A stretch of DNA of 64,000 nt from Desulfitobacterium dehalogenans ATCC 51507. GTDB taxonomy: Bacteria; Bacillota; Desulfitobacteriia; Desulfitobacteriales; Desulfitobacteriaceae. The stretch is from positions 3,224,001 through 3,288,000 of the forward strand of contig NC_018017.1 of the NCBI RefSeq assembly GCF_000243155.2, in the 5' to 3' direction. The notes under the pieces were generated by a model. It saw nothing but the letters and a program-made list of their open reading frames with translations, did no database searches and had not been told where the DNA came from. A program made the translations under genes and the position numbers. Of the stretch, positions 43,827 through 52,682 are shown piece by piece. The first letter of the stretch is position 1. Every line of letters begins with the position of its first letter.

Positions 43827-45065
43827 TCAAAAACGTTTTAATACAATTGTAGCATTATGTCCTCCAAAACCAAAGGTATTTGATAAAGCAACGTGAACTT
43901 CTTTTTTCCGCGCGGTATTCGGGACATAATCTAAATCGCAATCCGGGTCAGGTTCCCCGTAGTTCATGGTGGGTGGAATCATACCATTCTTAATCGTCAA
44001 AGCGCAGGCAATGGCTTCGATAGCTCCAGCCGCTCCTAAGAGATGCCCTGTCATAGACTTGGTGGAACTGATGGCAACTTTTTGAGCAGCTTCACCAAAG
44101 AGAGCTTTAATAGCCGCTGTTTCTGCAGAATCGTTGGCCTGGGTTCCCGTGCCGTGAGCATTGATATAATCCACTTCTTCCGGCAATACCTTGGCCCCTG
44201 CCAAAGCTGCCTTCATGGATTGGATGGCCCCTGTTCCTCCCGGTGCCGGGGAAGTGATATGATAGGCATCGCAGGTGCTTCCATATCCTGAAATCTCTGC
44301 ATAAATCCTGGCCTGACGCTTTTGGGCATGCTCAAGGGACTCCAGCACAAGGATTCCCGCTCCTTCACCCATGACAAACCCCGACCTTCTGGCATCGAAA
44401 GGACGGCATGCTTCCTTGGGGTTTTCCTTCTCTGTGGACATGGCCTTCATGGCACAGAAACCCGCAAAGGCCAAGGGGACAATGGGCGCTTCCGTTCCAC
44501 CGCAAACAACTACATCGGCATAGCCATGCTCGATAAGACGCATGGCCTCTCCGATAGCATTGGTCGCCGAGGCACAAGCCGTGACAACGCTTAAGCTGGA
44601 ACCCTGGAAACCAAATTCAATGGAAATATGACCTGCTGCCATATTGGAGATCAGCATGGGAACAAAGAAGGGACTGATTCTCCCCGGCCCCTTATTCATG
44701 AGGACCTCTTTCTGTTGTTCCAGGGTCGCGACCCCGCCCACTCCGGTTCCCACAATGCAGCTGGCTCGTTCCTTATTCACTTGCTCCAGATTTAACCCGG
44801 AATCCTGGACGGCCATTTTAGCCGCAGCCATAGCCAATTGGGTAAAGCGATCCATATGCCGGCTTTCTTTGCGATCCAACCAATCCGTAGGTTCAAAATC
44901 CTTAATTTCGGCTGCCACCTTGGTGGGCATGTCTCCCACATCAAAGCGAGTAACAACATCAATTCCTGATTGTCCTCCAATTAAGCTGTCCCAGAATTTT
45001 TCAAGGTTATTCCCGACCGGGGAAACCACTCCCATTCCTGTAATAACCGCTCGCTTCTTTTCCAT
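43827..45065 (-). CDS. fabF: 3-oxoacyl-[ACP] synthase II
   Basis: Elongating condensing enzyme of type II fatty-acid synthesis, 412 residues. The catalytic cysteine is in VVTACASATNAIGEAM, with the two histidines in NAHGTGTQANDSAE and TGHLLGAAGAIEAI. It lies 12 bases upstream of rnc and 50 bases after a flavin oxidoreductase gene, forming a unit separated from acpP by a terminator. A FapR-like box upstream of the oxidoreductase suggests malonyl-CoA control. Confidence 0.97.
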   Translation of the reverse strand: MEKKRAVITGMGVVSPVGNNLEKFWDSLIGGQSGIDVVTRFDVGDMPTKVAAEIKDFEPTDWLDRKESRHMDRFTQLAMAAAKMAVQDSGLNLEQVNKERASCIVGTGVGGVATLEQQKEVLMNKGPGRISPFFVPMLISNMAAGHISIEFGFQGSSLSVVTACASATNAIGEAMRLIEHGYADVVVCGGTEAPIVPLAFAGFCAMKAMSTEKENPKEACRPFDARRSGFVMGEGAGILVLESLEHAQKRQARIYAEISGYGSTCDAYHITSPAPGGTGAIQSMKAALAGAKVLPEEVDYINAHGTGTQANDSAETAAIKALFGEAAQKVAISSTKSMTGHLLGAAGAIEAIACALTIKNGMIPPTMNYGEPDPDCDLDYVPNTARKKEVHVALSNTFGFGGHNATIVLKRF

Positions 45066-45115
45066 CTTTATCCTCCTTTAATCGCACTATCGGAAAAAAT
45101 AAACCCATCTCTTGT

Positions 45116-46060
45116 TTAGGCCCGGAGTATTTGTTCACGAATATCTTCAAAAATTTCATGAACCGATAAAACTTCTTTGATTCGGGAAAAATGGGCGCCT
45201 GAGAACACAAGACCTTCTTTCATATCCCCTTGCTGAGCTTTGATTAAACGCTCCATAATGCAAAAGTTCCGCTCACAATGCTTTAGACATTGATCACAGC
45301 CTATACGCCGGACATCCTTTCCTTCTGCCAAGGCATCCGTAAAGGGATTGCGGATTCCCCGTCCCGGCAAACCCACAGGGCTATGAAGGATGACTATATC
45401 CTCTTCCTGAGCGTCGATGAGATGCTGCTTCCATTCAGGAGCGGCACTGCTCTCGACACTGAGAGCAAAGCGGGTTCCCATTTGCACTCCGTCAGCCCCT
45501 AAGCGCAGAACCTCCACTACATCGTTGCCATCCATGACTCCCCCCGCTCCAATGACGGGGATCTTCACGGCCTCCTTAACTTCAGGGAGAATCTCCCGCA
45601 TGGAGCGTTCCGTTCCTAAATGTCCCCCTGCTTCATTTCCTTCCACAATCACCGCTGCTGCACCGAGCCTTTCAGATAAGCGTGCCAGCTTCGCTGAAGA
45701 TACGATGGGAACCACAGGAACTCCCGCTTCCTGGCCCCAGGTAAACATATCCCGGGAGAAACCCGCCCCGGAAACCAGCAGATCAATCTTTTCATCAAAG
45801 GCTGCTTTGACAAGCTGAGCAAACTCACGCACTGCAAACATAATATTAACCCCGATAATCCCCTTCGTGCGCTTCCTTGCTTCCCTGATTTCTTGTTTTA
45901 ACTCCTCAATACTTAAACCGCTTCCGGCAATCAAACCGATTCCGCCTTCCTCTGCAACTGCCGCTGCCAAAGGAGCCATGGATACTCTAACGGCCATCCC
46001 TCCTTGAATAATGGGCATCTTGGCGATATGATGGGCAAGGCGCAGTTCTGGAATCTTCAC
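45116..46060 (-). CDS. Nitronate monooxygenase-type flavin oxidoreductase with cysteine-rich tail
   Basis: FMN-dependent TIM-barrel protein of the 2-nitropropane dioxygenase/FabK superfamily, 314 residues. Family marks are MPIIQGGMAVRVSMAPLA, GVNIMFAV, EGNEAGGHLG and GAGGVMDGNDVVEVLRLGAD plus GVQMGTRF. Unlike the FabK at 48869, it has a C-terminal cluster CDQCLKHCERNFC that could bind metal. The start is GTG at 46060 behind GGAGG. Its place between acpP and fabF hints at a lipid role, but substrate and role are not known. Confidence 0.75.
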   Translation of the reverse strand: MKIPELRLAHHIAKMPIIQGGMAVRVSMAPLAAAVAEEGGIGLIAGSGLSIEELKQEIREARKRTKGIIGVNIMFAVREFAQLVKAAFDEKIDLLVSGAGFSRDMFTWGQEAGVPVVPIVSSAKLARLSERLGAAAVIVEGNEAGGHLGTERSMREILPEVKEAVKIPVIGAGGVMDGNDVVEVLRLGADGVQMGTRFALSVESSAAPEWKQHLIDAQEEDIVILHSPVGLPGRGIRNPFTDALAEGKDVRRIGCDQCLKHCERNFCIMERLIKAQQGDMKEGLVFSGAHFSRIKEVLSVHEIFEDIREQILRA

Positions 46061-46180
46061 TTAAGTTCCTCCAATCAAATCTAAAGCATTATGATACCAG
46101 TATTTTCCTCATCGAATGCTTAATGTCATTCTTCTATACTAAACCTTTCAGTACAAGAGACAGAGATCAGGGTCTACAAA

Positions 46181-46197
46181 TTAGGACCTGATCCTAA
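46181..46197 (-). promoter_or_regulatory. Candidate FapR box upstream of the oxidoreductase-fabF-rnc-smc unit
   Basis: Minus-strand TTAGGATCAGGTCCTAA agrees at 14 of 17 positions with the box at fapR (TTAGTACCAGGTCGTAA) and is itself nearly palindromic. It lies about 120 bases before the first gene of the unit. Confidence 0.55.
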
Positions 46198-46239
46198 AAT
46201 TAGCTTCTAATTTACCCTCTTGAATTGAAAAGAATAAGG

Positions 46240-46273
46240 CTTTAAAGAAAGTCCCGCAGCATTCTACGGGACT
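46240..46273 (-). terminator. Terminator after acpP
   Basis: Stem AGTCCCG/CGGGACT (46250-46256 and 46267-46273), followed on the minus strand by TTCTTTAAAG. It lies 17 bases after the acpP stop and ends the fapR-to-acpP transcript. Confidence 0.75.
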
Positions 46274-46289
46274 CTCTATGTACTCAGGA

Positions 46290-46517
46290 TTATTGGTTTT
46301 CCTTGATGTAATTTACTGCATCACCTACAGTACGAATTTTCTCCGCATCTTCATCCGGAATATCAAGATCAAATTCTTCTTCAAGAGCCATAATAAGTTC
46401 AACGATATCCAAAGAATCCGCATTCAGATCTGCGAAGGTGGTTTGTAATGTAATTTCATCTTCCTCTACCCCAAGTTGATCCACTACGATAGATTTCACT
46501 TTGTCAAAAACGCCCAT
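46290..46517 (-). CDS. acpP: Acyl carrier protein
   Basis: Carrier of growing acyl chains, 75 residues and strongly acidic. The phosphopantetheine serine is in [19 protein letters not shown], with the usual flanking helices ([16 protein letters not shown] and [13 protein letters not shown]). The start ATG follows GAGGAGGTGAACAGGCAGC. It lies 37 bases after fabG and is followed by a terminator, so it is the last gene of the main fab transcript. Confidence 0.98.
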   Translation of the reverse strand: MGVFDKVKSIVVDQLGVEEDEITLQTTFADLNADSLDIVELIMALEEEFDLDIPDEDAEKIRTVGDAVNYIKENQ

Positions 46518-46554
46518 GCTGCCTGTTCACCTCCTCTCAATGCTTGATGAAAAA

Positions 46555-47298
46555 TTACATAGCCATGCCGCCATCTACGGCTAGGGTTTGCCCAGTGATG
46601 TATGAAGCTGCCGGTGAAGCCAAAAAGACTACCGTCTTGGCTATATCCTCAGGTTGACCCATTCTGCCCAGAGGAATCTGGGTCATGACCTGATCCTTGA
46701 CCTCTTCTCCTAAGGATTCCGTCATATCTGTAGAAATATACCCCGGAGCTACGGCATTAACCCGAATCCCACGGGAGCCCAACTCTCTGGCAATGGATTT
46801 GGTAAAGCCGATGATTCCTGCTTTTGCCGCAGAGTAATTTGCTTGCCCTGCATTACCGCTAATACCTACCACTGAGGAGATATTGATAATGACTCCGGAT
46901 CGCTGCTTCATCATGGACTTGCTGACAGCCTTGGTGCATAGGAAGACTCCTTTGAGGTTCGTATCGAGGACCGCATCCCAATCCGTTTCCTTCATACGCA
47001 GCAGCAAGGTGTCACGGGTAATTCCCGCATTATTGACCAGGATATCGACTTTTCCGTAGGTTTTAAGGGTGGTCTGAATCAGTCGTTCCACATCTTCAAC
47101 CTTGCTTACATCAGCCTGAACCGCACAAGCTTCTCCGCCCAACTCCTGAATGAGACGAAGGGTCTCTTCTGCTTTTTCCCCATGTCCGGCATAGTTCACC
47201 ACCACTTTAGCCCCTGCACGAGCCAGTTCCAAGGCAATGGCACGTCCAATGCCGCGACTTCCTCCCGTGACAATGGCTACACTATTATCCAGCAACAT
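46555..47298 (-). CDS. fabG: 3-oxoacyl-[ACP] reductase
   Basis: NADPH-dependent short-chain reductase of fatty-acid elongation, 247 residues. It has the cofactor motif [27 protein letters not shown], the catalytic [20 protein letters not shown] (Ser-Tyr-Lys), and the C-terminal [13 protein letters not shown]. The start ATG follows AAAGGAGAGTAGATAAA, and there is just one base between the fabD stop and this start. It is part of the fapR-to-acpP series. Confidence 0.97.
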   Translation of the reverse strand: MLLDNSVAIVTGGSRGIGRAIALELARAGAKVVVNYAGHGEKAEETLRLIQELGGEACAVQADVSKVEDVERLIQTTLKTYGKVDILVNNAGITRDTLLLRMKETDWDAVLDTNLKGVFLCTKAVSKSMMKQRSGVIINISSVVGISGNAGQANYSAAKAGIIGFTKSIARELGSRGIRVNAVAPGYISTDMTESLGEEVKDQVMTQIPLGRMGQPEDIAKTVVFLASPAASYITGQTLAVDGGMAM

Positions 47299-47299
47299 T

Positions 47300-48244
47300 T
47301 TATCTACTCTCCTTTAAATATGCAAGTAGCTTTTCCAGAGAAGATAAATCTTCAGCATTCATCAGGGTTACACTGGGGAGAATTTTCTTAACCAGTCCCG
47401 ATAAAACCTTCCCCGGACCCAGTTCAATAAAGGTATCTACTCCTTGTTCTCCCAGGTAGCGAATGGATTGCTCCCAAAGCACCGCCCCGCTGACTTGTCT
47501 CACCAGACTCTCCACAATACTCCTTCTCTCCTTAACCTCTTCCGCATCAATGTTGGAGATCACAGGAGCACTGGGTTCCCGCCAATTCACGGCTTCAAGT
47601 ACCGGGCGCAAATCCTTAGCAGCTTTCTCCATCAAAGGAGAGTGAAAAGGTCCGCTGACCGCTAAAGGCATGGCCCGTTTTGCCCCAAGGTCTTTGGCAT
47701 AGTGACAAGCTTTCTGTACCCCAGAACTTTCTCCGGAGATCACGACCTGCCCCGGAGAATTATAATTAGCCGCTCCAACGACCCAATTTCCTTCCTCCCG
47801 TGCCTTTCGACATGCTTCCTCAACCTTAACATTCTCCAAGCCGAGAACGGCCGCCATGGCTCCTTTGCCCTCAGGGACCGCCGCCTGCATCAATTCTCCC
47901 CGGCGGCGCACAATCTTTAAGGCATCTTCAAGGGAAATACTCCCTGCCGCCACGTAAGCTGAATACTCACCCAAGCTATGACCGGCAAAGTAATCAGGGC
48001 GAATCCCTGCCTCCTGTAGCCCCCGCCAGGCCGCCACACTGGTCAGCAGGATAGCAGGCTGGGTATTGGCGGTTTTTTTCAATTCTTCTTCCGGCCCTTC
48101 GAGAAGGATCTGTATAAATTCTTCCCCAAGAACACGCTGTCCAGTCTCAAACACTTCTTTCCCCCAAGAGGTGGCAAAGAGTTCTTTGCCCATTCCTACA
48201 TATTGGGAGCCTTGGCCAGGGAAAATGCATGCTATTTTGGCCAA
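47300..48244 (-). CDS. fabD: Malonyl-CoA:ACP transacylase
   Basis: Loads malonyl groups onto acyl carrier protein, 314 residues. The opening [19 protein letters not shown], the nucleophile elbow [14 protein letters not shown] with catalytic serine, and the histidine in SGPFHSPLM are diagnostic. The start is TTG at 48244 with AAAGGAG upstream. Unusually, the gap to fabK (48245-48868) is more than 600 bases, filled by the composite palindromic repeat, whereas the other genes in this series are separated by only a few to about 40 bases. Confidence 0.96.
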   Translation of the reverse strand: MAKIACIFPGQGSQYVGMGKELFATSWGKEVFETGQRVLGEEFIQILLEGPEEELKKTANTQPAILLTSVAAWRGLQEAGIRPDYFAGHSLGEYSAYVAAGSISLEDALKIVRRRGELMQAAVPEGKGAMAAVLGLENVKVEEACRKAREEGNWVVGAANYNSPGQVVISGESSGVQKACHYAKDLGAKRAMPLAVSGPFHSPLMEKAAKDLRPVLEAVNWREPSAPVISNIDAEEVKERRSIVESLVRQVSGAVLWEQSIRYLGEQGVDTFIELGPGKVLSGLVKKILPSVTLMNAEDLSSLEKLLAYLKESR

Positions 48245-48325
48245 ATCCTTTTGCTCCTTTCACCCTTGAGTTTGCTTTTGGGGTTATTGTTTGGGCGTGT
48301 ACTTCTTTGGTTTTTGCTCGGGTCA

Positions 48326-48817
48326 CGTAGCTTTTCGCACATCGTTCACTCAAACACTCCAGGGCTGGTGCACTCGCTTTCTTAACAGCTGCGCCAAACC
48401 TCCGGGTAATACCTGATGTTAACCGGTGGCTCCGCTACGTTAAGAAAGCCTCGTTCATCCAGCCGCCCCTCCGTGTAAATCGTTCACTATTGTGCGAAAA
48501 GCTACGCTGTCGGGTCTTTAGTGTCTAACAGAAGAGCTCAGACTCTCTCCCGCCCGAAAAGCCGCTAACCTAATAAGACAGACCCAAGGATTTTGCTTTA
48601 AGGCAGAGAACGAATTTAAGCGAGCAGGTAAGCAATCTTCGCGAAAAGACTGCAGCGGAGTCGGGTTGGAAACAGGACGTTTCCAACCGCCCATTGAGAA
48701 CAAGTGCGAAAGCAGTGCTTTCGAGGAGCGATTTGGGCGGCGTCCCGACGGAGCGGAGGTCTTGAGCGATTAGATTGCTCCGCGCGGCTTATGGAGTGAA
48801 CGCCGAAAGCAAAATCC
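48326..48817 (-). repeat. Composite palindromic repeat, copy 2 (modules A and B, inverted)
   Basis: Inverted counterpart of the element at 14210-14819. Module A (48326-48506) has ends CGTAGCTTTTCGCAC and complement, is shorter than the other A copies (it lacks the 70-bp block seen at 11892 and 14575) but keeps the GCTTTCTTAACAGC/GTTAAGAAAGC inner arms. Module B (48588-48817) has GGATTTTGCTTT ends and the hairpin GGTTGGAAAC-AGGAC-GTTTCCAACC (48664-48688), and carries an extra hairpin cassette at 48699-48723. Located between fabK and fabD; no gene was found in 48245-48868. Confidence 0.85.
48699..48723 (+). repeat. Hairpin cassette inside module B
   Basis: AACAAGTG followed by stem CGAAAG/CTTTCG with loop CAGTG. 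Absent from the other B copy at 14214-14419. Occurs with a compensated base pair at 52601-52625 and with a longer stem at 57120-57150. Confidence 0.7.
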
Positions 48818-48868
48818 TGGAGAATCCCGGAGAATCCTAGAGATTCCGACTCAAACGCCCAGATAGAA

Positions 48869-49816
48869 CTATCTCCCAAACCGCTGACTGAGCCGTGCGA
48901 GCTCCCGCTCAGCCCCCCGCATCACATCCTGAACAATATCAGCCGCCGGTTCAATCTTATGAACCGCTCCGGCGATTTGCCCGGACATCACGGACCCGTT
49001 CTGGGTATCTCCTTCCACCATGGCCAAGCGCAGCTTTCCTGCACCCATTTTTTCCAGAACGTCCGGAGCCGTTCCCGTTTTTTCCAATTGCTCGAATTCC
49101 CGGGTTAATTTATTGCCCAGGCAGCGGACAGGGTGGCCCGTGGAGCGCCCTGTAATGACAGTGTCCCGATCCTTGGCCTTGAGTATCATTTCTTTGACCT
49201 TAGGGGAAATGGTACACTCTTCCGCACACATGAAACGGGTTCCCATCTGTACCCCCTCTGCACCTAGAGCTAAGGCCGCCACCATTCCCCGTCCGTCGTA
49301 AATTCCCCCGGCGGCAACGATAGGAATACTTACGGCATCCACCACCTGAGGTACCAAAGGAAGTGTGCTGATCTCACCAATATGGCCCCCGGATTCCATG
49401 CCTTCAGCGATCAGAGCATCGACCCCCGCTTTTTCCAAGCGTTTGGCCAAAGCCACAGAAGCCACTACCGGGATTATTTTCGTTCCCACCTCTTTGAGCA
49501 TGGGAATGTATTTTCCTGGATTGCCCGCTCCCGTAGTAATGACAGGAACCCGCTCCTCCACAATCACTTGCATCACATCATCTACAAAAGGAGACATGAG
49601 CATTACATTGACACCATAAGGCTTGCCGGTTACCTTTTTAATCTTATGGATTTCCTGGCGCAGCCAATCTGCAGGAGCTTGCCCGGCGCCGATGATTCCT
49701 AAGCCCCCTGCTTCCGACACCGCCGCAGCAAGTTCTCCTGTGGCTGTCCAAGCCATCCCTCCTTGAAAAATAGGATACTCAATGCCGATGAGATCACAAA
49801 TTTTTGTTTTTATCAC
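48869..49816 (-). CDS. fabK: Enoyl-[ACP] reductase II (FabK)
   Basis: FMN-dependent enoyl-ACP reductase that replaces FabI in many Firmicutes, 315 residues. It starts CDLIGIEYPIFQGGMAW, with GAGQAPADWLRQEI, YGVNVMLMSPFVDDV, EGMESGGHIGEISTLPLVPQ and GAEGVQMGTRFMCAEEC as in FabK proteins. Position directly after fabH (3 bases between stop and start) supports the role. A related oxidoreductase at 45116 is a paralog. Downstream it is split from fabD by the composite repeat. Confidence 0.93.
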   Translation of the reverse strand: MIKTKICDLIGIEYPIFQGGMAWTATGELAAAVSEAGGLGIIGAGQAPADWLRQEIHKIKKVTGKPYGVNVMLMSPFVDDVMQVIVEERVPVITTGAGNPGKYIPMLKEVGTKIIPVVASVALAKRLEKAGVDALIAEGMESGGHIGEISTLPLVPQVVDAVSIPIVAAGGIYDGRGMVAALALGAEGVQMGTRFMCAEECTISPKVKEMILKAKDRDTVITGRSTGHPVRCLGNKLTREFEQLEKTGTAPDVLEKMGAGKLRLAMVEGDTQNGSVMSGQIAGAVHKIEPAADIVQDVMRGAERELARLSQRFGR

Positions 49817-49819
49817 TGA

Positions 49820-50815
49820 CTAAACCCCTCTCTTGGACCACTTGACTACGGCGGCTCCCCAGGTTAGTCCTCCGCCAAAGCCCACCATTACCATAATATC
49901 TCCATAGTTTAAACGTCCGCTCCGTGCCGCTTCATCCAGGGCCACAGGAATCGAAGCCGCGGACATATTCCCATATCTGTCCAGATTGACAATCACTTTC
50001 TTAGAATCAATACCCAGGCGTTTGATTGCCGAATCCACAATGCGGGTATTGGCCTGATGAGGAATAAGGCAATCCACATCCCCGATCCCTAAACCTGCTT
50101 TTTCCAGAGCTTTTAAAGCGGTCTCACCCATAACGCGGACGGCAAATTTGAACACTTCACTTCCAGCCATATGGATGGTATGCATTTTCTTTTCCACTGT
50201 TTCTATGGAGGCAGGGTGCATGGAGCCACCTCCCGGCATAGCTAAAAGGCTGCCCCCCGAACCATCCATACCCAGATCATAGCCTAAGAATCCATAACCC
50301 TCTTCCACTTGCTGCAAAACTGCCGCACCGGCTCCGTCCCCAAACAGGATGCAGGTTCCCCGGTCTTCCCAGTTCAAAATCTTGCTTAAGGTTTCGCCGC
50401 CAATCACCAGGGCATTTTTATAGATACCGGAAGCAATAAATTGAGCGGCAGTAGCTACTCCGTACAAAAATCCCGTACAGGCAGCCTGCATGTCAAAGCC
50501 TGCAGCCTTTTTTGCTCCGAGACGTTCAGCAACAATACAGGCTGTAGCCGGAAAAGTAAAATCTGGAGTTATGGTAGCGATGATAATTAAATCCAGCTCT
50601 TCCGGAGGTAGTTTTGCATCCTCCAAGGCCCGCAATGCCGCCTGATAGCAAAGCTCAGAGACCGGAGTCTCAGGATCCACGATATGCCGTTCCTTAATCC
50701 CCGTCCTGCTGACAATCCATTCGTCATTGGTATCTACCATTTGTTCCAGATCAAAATTCGTTAAAACCTTGTCGGGTACATATGAACCTGTGCCCACGAT
50801 TCCTACACTAATCAT
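49820..50815 (-). CDS. fabH: 3-oxoacyl-[ACP] synthase III
   Basis: Initiating condensing enzyme that joins acyl-CoA and malonyl-ACP, 331 residues. The catalytic cysteine is in DMQAACTGFLYGVATAAQF, the histidine in CLIPHQANTRIVDSA and the asparagine in LDRYGNMSAASIPVALDE. The N-terminus GIVGTGSYVPDKVLTN and TGIKERHIV are typical. The start ATG follows AAGGAAGCATC. It is placed between plsX and fabK. Confidence 0.97.
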   Translation of the reverse strand: MISVGIVGTGSYVPDKVLTNFDLEQMVDTNDEWIVSRTGIKERHIVDPETPVSELCYQAALRALEDAKLPPEELDLIIIATITPDFTFPATACIVAERLGAKKAAGFDMQAACTGFLYGVATAAQFIASGIYKNALVIGGETLSKILNWEDRGTCILFGDGAGAAVLQQVEEGYGFLGYDLGMDGSGGSLLAMPGGGSMHPASIETVEKKMHTIHMAGSEVFKFAVRVMGETALKALEKAGLGIGDVDCLIPHQANTRIVDSAIKRLGIDSKKVIVNLDRYGNMSAASIPVALDEAARSGRLNYGDIMVMVGFGGGLTWGAAVVKWSKRGV

Positions 50816-50856
50816 GATGCTTCCTTCTTTCCTGAGTACAATAATCTATCAGCAGC

Positions 50857-51864
50857 CTACTCCTGTGGGACGGTAAATCGTGGCAATTCTTTCCTGATCT
50901 CCTCAATAAAACCGCTCTCAATACATTCTTTAGCTACGCGGATAGCATTAAATATGGCCTTCTCGTTAGAACTGCCATGGGAAATAATGCTGATGCCATT
51001 AACTCCAAGCAGGGGGGCCCCTCCATATTCCGCATAATCCATCATTTTGGCGATTTCTTTTAACCCGGGTTTAATGGCCAAAGCCCCCAGTTTACGCAGG
51101 GGTGTGGAGGTTATTTTCTCTTTAATCAGTTGAAAGAGCGCTCCAGCCAATCCTTCGGTGGTCTTTAATACCACATTCCCAACGAATCCTTCGCAGACTA
51201 CCACATCCGCCGCCTGACCGTAAGGTATAGCCCGGCCTTCCACATTCCCGATAAAATTTAAGGGAGCTTTTTGGAGGAGGGGATAGGCGGCTTGGGTCAG
51301 TTCATTCCCTTTGGTCTCTTCCGTTCCAATATTTAAAAGCCCCACTTTGGGATTTTCGATACCCAGGATGCTCTCCGCATAAATGCTTCCCATCATAGCG
51401 TACTGGAGGAGATGTTCCGGTTTGGCGTCGGGATTGGCCCCCACATCAAGCAGGAGCTTTCCTCCTTCTAATGTAGGCAGCACGGTCACGATGGCCGGTC
51501 GATCAATCCCTTTGATGCGGCCCAAACCAAGTAAGGACGCCGCCATTTGCGCCCCTGTGCTTCCTGCACTCACCAAAGCATCAGCTTCTCCCTCTTTCAC
51601 TAAACGGGTGGCCACAACGATGGAGGAATCCTTTTTTCTGCGCACGGCTTGAGCCGGATGCTCATCCATTCCTACCACCTCAGCGGCTTCCTTGATGCGC
51701 ACCTTAGCCGGCAATTCACCCTGAGGCAGAAATTCCTTGATAAGCTCAGGTTGCCCGACTAAAATGATCTCTATATCAAAATATTCTATACTTCGCAATG
51801 CTCCTTTGACAATCTCTCCCGGGGCATGATCCCCTCCCATGGCGTCTACAGCGATTCTTATCAT
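50857..51864 (-). CDS. plsX: Phosphate acyltransferase PlsX
   Basis: Soluble acyl-ACP:phosphate transacylase that makes acyl-phosphate for phospholipid synthesis, 335 residues. The N-terminus IAVDAMGGDHAPGEIVKGAL is diagnostic, with VSAGSTGAQMAASLLGLGRI, NIGTEETKGN, GNVEGRAI and CEGFVGNVVLKTTEG further on. The start ATG follows AAGGGAGAGTTC. It lies 15 bases after fapR, the usual fapR-plsX pair. Confidence 0.97.
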   Translation of the reverse strand: MIRIAVDAMGGDHAPGEIVKGALRSIEYFDIEIILVGQPELIKEFLPQGELPAKVRIKEAAEVVGMDEHPAQAVRRKKDSSIVVATRLVKEGEADALVSAGSTGAQMAASLLGLGRIKGIDRPAIVTVLPTLEGGKLLLDVGANPDAKPEHLLQYAMMGSIYAESILGIENPKVGLLNIGTEETKGNELTQAAYPLLQKAPLNFIGNVEGRAIPYGQAADVVVCEGFVGNVVLKTTEGLAGALFQLIKEKITSTPLRKLGALAIKPGLKEIAKMMDYAEYGGAPLLGVNGISIISHGSSNEKAIFNAIRVAKECIESGFIEEIRKELPRFTVPQE

Positions 51865-51879
51865 ATGAACTCTCCCTTC

Positions 51880-52449
51880 TTACACTTCCAAGGGCTTTTC
51901 GACGGCAAAAACTACCCAAGTCCCGGTCAAAACAATGTCTTGGTTCACATGGGATGTAATCTCAACCCAGTACTTATTCCCTTTGCTCCGCAGGACTTTT
52001 CCCTCAGCCAAGACCATTTCTCCATAACGAACTGGACGTAAAAACTTCATATCCACGCTTCCTGTGACCACAATCTCTGCATCCACAAGGGCAATAGCCA
52101 GGGAATTGGCCTGAGCAAACAAATGATGTCCCCGAGTGACTCGTGCTTTGCTTAAAACCATGGATTCTTCAATCTTAAGTAGGGTGGAACCAGATTCTCC
52201 AATATGAAGCTCCCGGAGCTCCCCAACCAGCTCAGCTTCTCCTAAAGACTTTAGGGTGTCATAAGCTTCATGAGCGACAGCGCGAGTCCGTTCCCGAAGC
52301 TCAGGGATATTGAGTTCCGTCCGGTCCAAACGAATTGTGGAGACGCTTACCCCAAAATGCCTGGCAAGCTCTTCATCTGTAGAAAATGGATTCTTTTCAA
52401 TTTCCTCTCGTAACGCTTGATGGCGTTCATGTTTATGATGTCTTGTCAT
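51880..52449 (-). CDS. fapR: Fatty acid and phospholipid biosynthesis regulator FapR
   Basis: Malonyl-CoA-responsive repressor, 189 residues. The N-terminal DeoR-like helix-turn-helix (STDEELARHFGVSVSTIRLD) is followed by a hotdog domain with LFAQANSLAIALVDAEIVVT, the ligand-binding part. It heads the fapR-plsX-fabH-fabK-fabD-fabG-acpP series and has a matching 17-bp box 22 bases upstream of its start, so autoregulation is expected. The ribosome site is weak (GGTGGTATT). Confidence 0.95.
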   Translation of the reverse strand: MTRHHKHERHQALREEIEKNPFSTDEELARHFGVSVSTIRLDRTELNIPELRERTRAVAHEAYDTLKSLGEAELVGELRELHIGESGSTLLKIEESMVLSKARVTRGHHLFAQANSLAIALVDAEIVVTGSVDMKFLRPVRYGEMVLAEGKVLRSKGNKYWVEITSHVNQDIVLTGTWVVFAVEKPLEV

Positions 52450-52471
52450 AATACCACCAACTTTTATTATT

Positions 52472-52518
52472 TTACGACCTGGTACTAATATTATATCTTA
52501 GGTTGATTCTGATGACAA
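52472..52518 (-). promoter_or_regulatory. fapR promoter with FapR box
   Basis: Minus strand: -35 TTGTCA (52513-52518), 17 bases, -10 TATAAT (52490-52495), then the box TTAGTACCAGGTCGTAA (52472-52488) overlapping the start region. A repressor there would block transcription, as known for FapR. Confidence 0.75.
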
Positions 52519-52578
52519 GCAGCAACCCTTCTACGAATCATGATACTTTAAAATTAGAAGAAAAACGACACAAAATAC

Positions 52579-52625
52579 TAAAGAAAACCCGGCTTCGCCA
52601 CGAAGGCACTGCCTTCGCACTTGTT
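52579..52625 (-). repeat. Hairpin cassette plus 21-base shared block downstream of rpmF
   Basis: Minus strand: AACAAGTG with stem CGAAGG/CCTTCG (52601-52625), then GGCGAAGCCGGGTTTTCTTTA (52579-52599). The first half matches the cassette in module B with one G-C to A-T pair change; the 21-base second half is identical to 58552-58572 in the gpr leader. It lies beyond the rpmF terminator. Confidence 0.65.
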
Positions 52626-52644
52626 GCTTTATATTTTCTGATAG

Positions 52645-52670
52645 TAAAAAAAAGAAGCCCACTTGGCTTC
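52645..52670 (-). terminator. Terminator after rpmF
   Basis: Minus-strand stem GAAGCC-AAGTG-GGCTTC (52654-52670) followed by a run of eight T. It lies 12 bases after the rpmF stop. Confidence 0.88.
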
Positions 52671-52682
52671 TCTCTTTTTACC

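Noticed and set aside
48518-48879. Minus-strand frames of 61 and 87 codons between fabK and fabD
   Set aside because: Same situation: they read through module B and the spacer and overlap the fabK end; no ribosome site.
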